From the NCBI GenBank assembly GCA_964465065.1, contig CAYXHZ010000018.1, positions 1 to 53,783 on the forward strand: 53,783 nucleotides of DNA, read 5' to 3'. The DNA is from CAYMND01 sp964465065. Lineage in GTDB: Bacteria; Acidobacteriota; Aminicenantia; UBA2199. Below the pieces are notes generated by a model, which did no database searches, was not told the DNA's origin, and saw only the letters and a program-made list of their open reading frames with translations. Below, in pieces: positions 8,574-15,684 of the stretch (the first letter of the stretch is position 1; each line of letters opens with the position of its first letter). Both the position numbers and the translations under genes were made by a program.

Positions 8574-11411
8574 TTACCTGTCGGCTCTTCTCCTGGCGTC
8601 CTGTCCCAGAAAACTGAACGGCGCCAGTTCGCTGCACAGCCGGTAGGCCTCCCGGGCCTTGGCGTTCTCGCCCAGAAGCTCCATGGTCCGGCCGTAGGCG
8701 TAGGCGTCGTAAAAGAGCCAGTAGCGGGCCCAGAACTGGCTTCTGGCCATGAAGCGGATCCGGCCGAAGGCCTGATCGGCCCGTTTCCGGGCGTCGTTGC
8801 CTTCGCCGCTTTCGGCTTGGCACCAGGCCAGGGAGGTTTCGGCGAAGGGTTTGTGCAAAACCGTTTCGGTGGCGTAATGACGCAGGAAAGGCTCCGCTTT
8901 GGCCCGGTCGCCGTTCACCATCCACAGACGGGCCAGCATCAGCTGCAGTTCGCTGATATCGAAGGGCAAGATGGTGTAGGCTTCGTATTCTTCGAGCATT
9001 TTCGCAATGACAGCGGCCAGGTCGGCGTGACGGCTGCTGTACAGGCAGGCCAGGGCCTGGTAGTTGCGGGCGAAGCCCTCCATGTCGATGTGGGAAGGCA
9101 GGTCGTCGTCGACCAGCTGCTGCACCTGGCTCACCGAGAAGGTCTGGCCGGCCATCAGCCGGCAGCAGAGCTGAAACAGGGCCTGGCCGTGGATGCCCAG
9201 CCCCCAAAAACTGCTGGCGTAGCGGCTGTTGTCCTGATGGTATTTCAGGCCCTGCAGCGGTCCGTCCTGGGTGACCGCCAGTTCGCACAGACGGTTGCGG
9301 GCGTCGGCGTTGAAGGGGTCGTATTCCAGCGCCCGAAGATACCAGGTACGGGCAACGTCACCCTGGCCGGAGATCAAGGCTGTTTCGCCCCGGAAGTAGG
9401 CGATGATGGCCAGCAGCCAGGGGTTGCGGATGCCGTTGTCGACGATCTGGCCGGCTGTCAGCCGTGCCTGGTCCGCCTCCTGGCGGACGACGTGGTAGTA
9501 GAGCCGGTTGAGCAGAGCGAGCGCGGCGCTGTTGGCTGGAAAGTTTTCCGTGAATTCCCGGCTGGAATTGCCGCTGAAGCGTACCCGGCCGTTGCGTTCA
9601 ACGCTCAGGGTCAGCTGGCTGTCCGCGCAGGTCAGTTCCAGCTCGCCCCGTTCCGACCAGTTGTTGCGGGTGATCCAGCTGCGACTGGGTAAAAAGATCA
9701 ACTGGGTGGTTTTGAGGAAGTTGCTCGCGATGTCGATGAAACTGGGCGGGATGGCCAGGTTGCCCAGGAACTGTTCGGTTCTGAGGTTCCAGGCCCAGAC
9801 GTGGTAGTGGCAGAAGGGGTTGCTGATGGCCAAGAAGCCCGCTTTTTCCGAGTGCGCCGGGTTCAGTATCGGTGAGTCTGCCGGCATGCCGTTCAACGAG
9901 AATATTCCCGGACAGAACAGGGCCAGACGGGGGAATTTTTCCTGGCCGAAAACGGTCATCAGGGTGGGGAACATGTTGCCGGCGTGACCGATGAAGAGCA
10001 CCAGCTCCGGCTGGCCGTCCCCGTCGATGTCCCGGCGCAGGGCCTGTTTCAAATCGGCTATAGGGTAGAAATCGAAGTAGTCCATGAAACCGTAATCGAT
10101 GGGGTTGTCGGGCTGGAAGCGGTCACGGCCCCGGTTGTCCCAGACGCGGCGGACGATAGGGAACTGGTCGGCCCGGATGGTGTCCAGGGTGTATCGGTAG
10201 GGATGCTGCCGAGGAGAATAGACGGCGGAAACGGACAGACGGCCGCTTTCGTCCTGACCCTGGAGCCAGCCGCCCAGTTTCTCAGCTTCGCCGGGCGTTT
10301 TACGCCACAGCTCCCGGCCCAGGGCGTTCCTGGCGATCAGATCCTGGCTGTCTTCGACGATGCGGCTGGCCGGCAGGGAGAAGTAGAGGAAGGTCGACAG
10401 CGCGGTCAGCAGGACCAGACCGGTCAGCAGGCCGGAGCGCAGCGGCCGGCGCAGCTGCAGGTAACGGCGCAAGCGGGCAAAGTAGCCGTGCTTGTCGAGC
10501 AGACGCAGCAGTTCGCAGGCGTCGCGGGGGCGCATGGCCGGATTTTTTTCCAGGCAGCGTCCGATGACCAGACGCTGCCGCATGGGCATGGCTTTGGCCT
10601 TGGGCAGGTGCAGGGGGCTGGTCAGCTGGCGGCCCAGGATCAGGGCCGTGTTCTGGTCATCGACCGCGAAAGGGTGACAGCCGCTGAGCAGGAAATAGAT
10701 GACCAGACCGAACTGGTAGAGATCGGCGGCCGGAGTGATCTTCTTGCCCAGGATGAGCTCCGGGGGCAGGTAATGGGGCGAGCCGATCAGCTCGCCGGTC
10801 GAAGATGTCTTCTGTGTGTCGTCGAGTTCGCGGGTAAGTCCCAGATCGAGCAGGATCAGCCGGTTGTCCGGTGTCAGAATGAGGTTGGACGGCTTGATGT
10901 CGCGATGGATGGCGCCGGCCTGGTGTATGGCGGCCAGAACGTCGATCAACTGCCCGGCCAGGGGGGCGACGACGCTCCAGGGCTGCGGGCCCCTGGCCAG
11001 GATCCAGTCGCTGAGCGTCTGACCGGGTATGAGGTCCATGACCAGAAAGAACAGACCCCGCCACTCCTCCAGGGAGTGGAGCCGGACCAGGCCCGGATGG
11101 CGCAGCTTCTGGGCCAGCTCGAATTCGCGTTCGATGCGCCGCAGATGCCGCTTGCCGACGGTCTGGCCGGGGTGGATGAACTTGACGGCCACCGACTGGT
11201 CGGTTTGCTGGTCTATTGCCGCAAAGACCAGGCCGAAGCCTCCCCGGCCCAGGTAGCGCTCGATGCGGTAGCGCTCCGCGATGAGCAGACTCTGGCCGGT
11301 CTGCCAGTTGACCAGAGAGGAATAGCTTGCTTTTTGTTCGGGGCTCAGGCCGGCATCGGCCAGCTCCATGTCGGCGGTGGTGAGGCTCGGTTGTGTGGCG
11401 GATTTGGACAT
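8574..11411 (-). CDS. Membrane Ser/Thr protein kinase with extracytoplasmic FG-GAP/TPR region
   Basis: This 945-residue receptor-like kinase has its catalytic domain in the cytoplasm at about 45-310. Visible elements are glycine loop GRGGFG (55-60), VAVK lysine 77, HRDIKPSN (169-176), DLG in place of DFG (189-191) and GSPHYLPPE (210-218). One membrane span lies at about 327-346. The rest is predicted outside. It includes a calcium-type DIDGDGQPELVL loop (461-472), like FG-GAP or VCBS blades, and a helical C-terminal half with TPR-like pairs. Such proteins sense or scaffold at the envelope; ligand and targets are unknown. The start at 11411 has only a weak ribosome site. A good promoter lies at 11448-11477. 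Confidence 0.9.
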   Translation of the reverse strand: MSKSATQPSLTTADMELADAGLSPEQKASYSSLVNWQTGQSLLIAERYRIERYLGRGGFGLVFAAIDQQTDQSVAVKFIHPGQTVGKRHLRRIEREFELAQKLRHPGLVRLHSLEEWRGLFFLVMDLIPGQTLSDWILARGPQPWSVVAPLAGQLIDVLAAIHQAGAIHRDIKPSNLILTPDNRLILLDLGLTRELDDTQKTSSTGELIGSPHYLPPELILGKKITPAADLYQFGLVIYFLLSGCHPFAVDDQNTALILGRQLTSPLHLPKAKAMPMRQRLVIGRCLEKNPAMRPRDACELLRLLDKHGYFARLRRYLQLRRPLRSGLLTGLVLLTALSTFLYFSLPASRIVEDSQDLIARNALGRELWRKTPGEAEKLGGWLQGQDESGRLSVSAVYSPRQHPYRYTLDTIRADQFPIVRRVWDNRGRDRFQPDNPIDYGFMDYFDFYPIADLKQALRRDIDGDGQPELVLFIGHAGNMFPTLMTVFGQEKFPRLALFCPGIFSLNGMPADSPILNPAHSEKAGFLAISNPFCHYHVWAWNLRTEQFLGNLAIPPSFIDIASNFLKTTQLIFLPSRSWITRNNWSERGELELTCADSQLTLSVERNGRVRFSGNSSREFTENFPANSAALALLNRLYYHVVRQEADQARLTAGQIVDNGIRNPWLLAIIAYFRGETALISGQGDVARTWYLRALEYDPFNADARNRLCELAVTQDGPLQGLKYHQDNSRYASSFWGLGIHGQALFQLCCRLMAGQTFSVSQVQQLVDDDLPSHIDMEGFARNYQALACLYSSRHADLAAVIAKMLEEYEAYTILPFDISELQLMLARLWMVNGDRAKAEPFLRHYATETVLHKPFAETSLAWCQAESGEGNDARKRADQAFGRIRFMARSQFWARYWLFYDAYAYGRTMELLGENAKAREAYRLCSELAPFSFLGQDARRRADR

Positions 11412-11447
11412 CAGATTCCCGGTTCAGCTCGCTGTTGAGATGATTCG

Positions 11448-11477
11448 ATTGTAACTGGGGCGTTTGCGGAAAGTCAA
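11448..11477 (-). promoter_or_regulatory. Promoter of the Ser/Thr kinase gene
   Basis: On the minus strand TTGACT (complement at 11472-11477), an 18-bp spacer and TACAAT (complement at 11448-11453) precede the kinase ATG at 11411. The boxes and spacing are the same as in the capA promoter at 20013-20042. The promoter faces away from the fsa promoter in this divergent region. Confidence 0.6.
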
Positions 11478-11524
11478 CCGCTTTTGGGGTGAATCGGTGT
11501 CCGGCTGAAAGGAAACGTGGGCCC

Positions 11525-11553
11525 TGTAAAAAAAACGAGCTATCTGTTATAAT
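11525..11553 (+). promoter_or_regulatory. Extended -10 promoter of the fsa-tamB-bamA run
   Basis: A perfect TATAAT at 11548-11553 carries the upstream TG one base away (TG-T-TATAAT), an extended -10. The -35 region 17 bp upstream (TGTAAA, 11525-11530) is poor, as expected for extended -10 promoters. GGAGGT at 11574-11579 is the ribosome site for the ATG at 11587. Confidence 0.65.
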
Positions 11554-11586
11554 CGTTTCCGTATTCGTCACCTGGAGGTCAGAACC

Positions 11587-12231
11587 ATGAAAATATTTCT
11601 CGATACGGCCGATGTCAAACAGATAAAAGATGCCTTGTCCTACGGTGTGGTCGACGGCGTGACCACCAACCCCAGCCTGGTGGCCCAGACCGGGCGGGCG
11701 TTCCGACCGTTGATGGAAGAGATCGTCGCCCTGGTGCCCGGTCCGGTTTCGGTCGAAGTCACCGACGCTACGGTCCAGGGCATGCTGAGTCAGGCCCGCG
11801 ATTACGCCAAGATGGGCGAGAACGTGGTCATCAAAGTGCCCATCAACCTGGACGGTCTGCGGGTGGTCAAGGCCCTGCACGACGAAGGCATCAAGACCAA
11901 CGTCACGCTGATCTTTTCGGCTTCCCAGGCCCTTCTGGCCGCAAAGGCCGGCGCCAGTTACGTTTCGCCTTTCGTGGGCCGGATCGACGATATTTCCGCG
12001 GACGGCATGGATCTGGTCGATTCCATCGTCGGCATTTACGAAAATTACGCCATCGAAACCGAAGTGATCGTCGCCTCGGTGCGCCACCCCTTGCATTTCG
12101 TCCAGGCTGCGGAGATCGGCGCCGATATCGCCACCATCCCCTTTTCCACCCTGGAAAAACTGTTGCACCACCCGCTGACCGATCTGGGTATGGAAAAGTT
12201 TCTCAAGGATTGGCAGAAGGTCGGTAAATAG
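11587..12231 (+). CDS. fsa: Fructose-6-phosphate aldolase / transaldolase-like enzyme
   Basis: This 214-residue cytoplasmic TIM-barrel enzyme belongs to the short transaldolase (TalC/FSA) family. It opens with MKIFLDTAD and GVTTNPSL, and the Schiff-base lysine is Lys83 in VVIKVP. ATLIF-like NVTLIFSASQ and SPFVGRIDD are conserved sugar-phosphate contacts. Whether it acts as a transaldolase (pentose phosphate pathway) or as an aldolase (dihydroxyacetone plus glyceraldehyde-3-phosphate) cannot be decided from sequence. A strong GGAGGT and promoter lie upstream. Its TAG stop abuts the ATG of the TamB N-terminus (12232), so the genes look coupled. Confidence 0.92.
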   Translation: MKIFLDTADVKQIKDALSYGVVDGVTTNPSLVAQTGRAFRPLMEEIVALVPGPVSVEVTDATVQGMLSQARDYAKMGENVVIKVPINLDGLRVVKALHDEGIKTNVTLIFSASQALLAAKAGASYVSPFVGRIDDISADGMDLVDSIVGIYENYAIETEVIVASVRHPLHFVQAAEIGADIATIPFSTLEKLLHHPLTDLGMEKFLKDWQKVGK

Positions 12232-12291
12232 ATGGCGCTCAAGCCGGCCCGCCGCAGACTGATCGGTTTTTTTTTGCCCTTTTGCTGCTGA
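12232..12291 (+). other. Out-of-frame N-terminus of TamB, split by a T9 run
   Basis: An ATG directly after the fsa stop, with AGAAGG about 12 bp upstream, starts a 19-codon reading frame. It encodes a basic stretch and the beginning of a hydrophobic helix, then meets TGA at 12289-12291. The frame breaks at nine consecutive T (12267-12275). One extra T would join it to the long tamB frame and give a normal N-in signal anchor (MALKPARRRLIG, then FFFALLLL). The frame used by the rest of tamB has no ATG here, only TTG at 12282. Confidence 0.8.
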
Positions 12292-15200
12292 CCGGCATTC
12301 ATTTCACCCTGCGTCACCTGGTGTACAGGAACCTGGTTTCCCGTCTGGGGACCGCTATCGGTTCCGATCAGGTCGGAATCGGCTATTTCCCGCCGGCCGT
12401 CGAGCTGCATAAGCTCAAAGACGTCGAGATTCCGGGGCTGACCCGGCTGTCCTGCGACGAGTTGAGGGTGTCCATGCCCCTGTGGGCCTTGCTGACCAGT
12501 CGCAAGCCGCTCGACCTGTTGGCGGTCAATCCCCGTCTCAAGATCGACAGCCGTCTGCTGGAAAAGTTGGAATCCAGGTCCAAACCATCCGCACAGAGCT
12601 CTTTTTACCTGCGCCGTCTCCGCGTGGAAAAGGGCAACCTGAGCTGGTTTGAGCAATCCTCGAAAACGGCGGTCTCGGCCGACAGCATTCAGATCGAGTC
12701 CATTGCCCAGCAGGAAGGCGGAGCCTTGAAGGTCACCATCCCGCACGCGCAGCTGGATTTGTCCCTGTCGGGTGAAAAGGTTCGTCTTCTCGGCCAGCTG
12801 AGACTGGAAATCAAACGCCTGCCGGAAACCGTCAGTGTCCGCAACCTGGAATGGCGGGGAGAGGAGTTGAACCTGTACGGCAGCGGCCGCTACTTTCTGT
12901 CCGACAAAAGCTTCGTGTTCCGTTCCACCCTGCAGGCGCAGCTTCAGCCTTTTCTGAAACCGATCATCGACGAGTTCGCTCCCCAGGCCTCGGCCTACGG
13001 CGATCTGGTGCTCAAGAAGGATGCCGGGCAGGGAATCCTGGCCCAGGTCAGACTGAACGCCACCCACTTCACCTTGCGCGGTCAGAGCTTCGACAAGCTG
13101 GCGGCAACGCTGAACTGGGACAGCCGCAGCCGCGAGATCGTCGCCAAGACCGAATTCAGCGACCCGACTCTGCACAGCGGCCTCGATGTCAACGCCAAAC
13201 CGGGCGGAGTCGAGCTGCAGGTGCGCAACCTGGCGGCAGAAAAGGTGGTGAAGATCATCGACATCGCCGATATCGTTCCGCTGAGCGGGGTCCTGGCCAG
13301 CGCCCGCATCCTGATTCACGGTTCCCAGATCGGGGGCAGCGCGGTTCTCGAGCAGGGCAAAGAGACCGGCCGTGGCTTCAACCTGTCCGGACCGGTCGAG
13401 TTCAGTTACCACACCAAGAGCAAGGAAACGCATTTCTCCTGTAAAAAAGGCCGTTCCGAGTTGGGGGATTTCCGCCTGAACGGTATGCTCAATCCCAAAC
13501 AGGCGCACTCCATGGATATCGACGTGGCCGTCGCCGTCGACAACCTGCGCCTGGCCGATGTGTACAGCCGGCACTACATCGACTTGGACCTGGCCCGCTG
13601 GCGGCTCGGCGACGCTCTGGGCCAGCTGGACGTCAGCGTCAGTGAGTACAACGACCGAATGAGCACGGAAAGCAGTTTCATCCTGGAGGAGCTGACCAGT
13701 TCCGAAGTGCCGCTGCGCCATGTCAGCGGCAGGGTGACCAGCCGGGGTAAACGGGTCGAGGGCCATATGGACATCCGCGACGAAAAAATCAGCGGCGACG
13801 CCGATTTTCTCAACCTGTCCGGAGAAACGGTCATCGATTTCAAGGCCATGCGCGGAGGTATCGAGACGGCGCTGAAACTGCTGGACCTGGAACTGGACCT
13901 GCAAGGCCAGGGGCAGGGGGATTTCCGCTACCGGCAATTGCCCGGACGGGGCGTGGCGCCGACGATCAGCGGCGATTTTCGTGCGGATTCGCTCCGCCTG
14001 GTCGATTTTCCGTTCGAGAAAGTCAGCGGCAAACTCTGGAGCGACACCAAACAGGTCCGCCTGGACGATCTGCGCTACGAATTCTACGGCGGCAGCGGTC
14101 AGACCGAGCTGCTGCTGGATTACCCCGGGCGACGCTACCGCATCGACGGCAGCGTCCAAGGCCTCGATTGTAATGTCCTGCATCGCGAATTCAACGGCAA
14201 GGGCAGCTGCCGTTTCCACGGCCAGGGCGAATTTTTCCGCGATCCCATCCAGCTCGAACTGAGCTTCCCGGAGATGGCTTTCTACCCCGACCGCCCCTTT
14301 GCCCTCGAAGTCCGGAACGGTACGGTGCTCAGCGATTTCGAAAACTTCAAGCTGGATTTACGGGGCAGCATCCGCCGCCTGGGTATCGAATCGCCGCTGG
14401 AACTCAAGCTGGAATCGCAGGACGACCGCTACAACGGTACGTTCAGCGCCGCTGTCAACGATCTCAACCTGCTGATCCCCTGGAAGGACAACCAGGGGGA
14501 GATGAAACTCGAGGTCCGGATCGGTACCGGACGGGAGGGTCAGCTCGATTTCCAGGGCGTCGCCAATTTCAACGGCCAGAGACTGGCTTTTCCGGGCTTC
14601 GCGCATACCGTCGACGATTTCGAGGGTTTTGTCACCATCAACAACGGCCAGTTCACTCTGCAGTCTTTTCAGGGGCGGCTCGGCGGCGGCCCGGTCGGCG
14701 GCAACGGCTTTCTGGCCTTTTCCGGCGAAAGCATCCGGGACCTCAGTCTCAATATCCGCGGCCAGTCGATGACCCTGTACCCCATGGACCGTGCCAAATG
14801 CACCATCGACGCCGACCTGAGCCTGAAGCAGAACCGGGAAGGCTTTCTGCTCAGCGGCCAGATCGATTTTCTGGACGCCCTCTGGGAACGGGGGCTGACC
14901 GAAGGCTTCTCTTTCAACACCGACGCCGATTTCAGTTCGTCGGAATCGGCCTTTCTGGACCGTCTCGGCTACGATCTGCGCCTGCAGAGCAAGGGGACGG
15001 TCGCGGTGCGCAACTCGCTGATCGAGGCTCAAGGCGCTTTCGATCTGCAGCTGGTGGGCAATTTCGACCGGCCGTTGATCACCGGCAGCCTCGAGGCCCG
15101 CAGCGGCACCTTTTCACTGGGGGACAAAAAGTTCGCCATCAGCAAGGCCAAGGTGCTCTACAACAATCCGTTCATCATGGATCCGGTCATCCAGTTCGAT

Positions 15201-15683
15201 TCGGAGACCTTCGTGCAGAACTACCGCATCCGCTTCCTGGTTTCCGGGGCCATGTCGCACCTGACGCCGCAGCTCATTTCCTCGCCGCCCTTGCCGCAGC
15301 AGGACATCTGGGCACTGATGTCCCAGGGCGAACTGTTCGAACGGCCGACATCGTCCGAACTCAGTTCGCGCATGGGCACGGCCGGCCTGATTTCCGGTGT
15401 TCTACTCGAGGATGTGCAGAAGCGGGCCAAGGCCCTGTTCGGCATCGATATCCTGCGTCTGGAGCCCGATACCGAAAACGCCCTGGTCGAGGGCGGCTCG
15501 CGGGTGACCATCGGTACCTCGATCGCCCGCAACGTGATCATCGTCTACTCGACCAAGATGTCCACGTCCCGGCGCGAGGTCCTCTACGTGCATTATCAGT
15601 TGTCGCCGGCCATTTCGCTGGTCGGCATGCGCAATGAAGACGGGTATTTCAGTATCGATATCCGCTTCCGCAAACGGTATTGA
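12282..15683 (+). CDS. tamB: Translocation and assembly module protein TamB (DUF490)
   Basis: The long frame encodes 1133 residues, or about 1150 if joined to the upstream ATG at 12232. TamB/AsmA-like proteins span the periplasm as a beta-taco and help outer-membrane assembly or lipid transport. Repetitive beta-strand sequence fills the protein. The C-terminal third is the recognisable DUF490 domain, with DLSLKQNREGFLLSGQIDF, GSLEARSGTFSLGDKKF and a final segment ending in IRFRKRY. The protein should be anchored by an N-terminal helix, but the window shows a frameshift in that helix. The TTG at 12282 alone would leave a degraded anchor. The gene is followed one base later by bamA, a pairing common for tamB. 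Confidence 0.88.
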   Translation: MLLTGIHFTLRHLVYRNLVSRLGTAIGSDQVGIGYFPPAVELHKLKDVEIPGLTRLSCDELRVSMPLWALLTSRKPLDLLAVNPRLKIDSRLLEKLESRSKPSAQSSFYLRRLRVEKGNLSWFEQSSKTAVSADSIQIESIAQQEGGALKVTIPHAQLDLSLSGEKVRLLGQLRLEIKRLPETVSVRNLEWRGEELNLYGSGRYFLSDKSFVFRSTLQAQLQPFLKPIIDEFAPQASAYGDLVLKKDAGQGILAQVRLNATHFTLRGQSFDKLAATLNWDSRSREIVAKTEFSDPTLHSGLDVNAKPGGVELQVRNLAAEKVVKIIDIADIVPLSGVLASARILIHGSQIGGSAVLEQGKETGRGFNLSGPVEFSYHTKSKETHFSCKKGRSELGDFRLNGMLNPKQAHSMDIDVAVAVDNLRLADVYSRHYIDLDLARWRLGDALGQLDVSVSEYNDRMSTESSFILEELTSSEVPLRHVSGRVTSRGKRVEGHMDIRDEKISGDADFLNLSGETVIDFKAMRGGIETALKLLDLELDLQGQGQGDFRYRQLPGRGVAPTISGDFRADSLRLVDFPFEKVSGKLWSDTKQVRLDDLRYEFYGGSGQTELLLDYPGRRYRIDGSVQGLDCNVLHREFNGKGSCRFHGQGEFFRDPIQLELSFPEMAFYPDRPFALEVRNGTVLSDFENFKLDLRGSIRRLGIESPLELKLESQDDRYNGTFSAAVNDLNLLIPWKDNQGEMKLEVRIGTGREGQLDFQGVANFNGQRLAFPGFAHTVDDFEGFVTINNGQFTLQSFQGRLGGGPVGGNGFLAFSGESIRDLSLNIRGQSMTLYPMDRAKCTIDADLSLKQNREGFLLSGQIDFLDALWERGLTEGFSFNTDADFSSSESAFLDRLGYDLRLQSKGTVAVRNSLIEAQGAFDLQLVGNFDRPLITGSLEARSGTFSLGDKKFAISKAKVLYNNPFIMDPVIQFDSETFVQNYRIRFLVSGAMSHLTPQLISSPPLPQQDIWALMSQGELFERPTSSELSSRMGTAGLISGVLLEDVQKRAKALFGIDILRLEPDTENALVEGGSRVTIGTSIARNVIIVYSTKMSTSRREVLYVHYQLSPAISLVGMRNEDGYFSIDIRFRKRY

Positions 15684-15684
15684 C

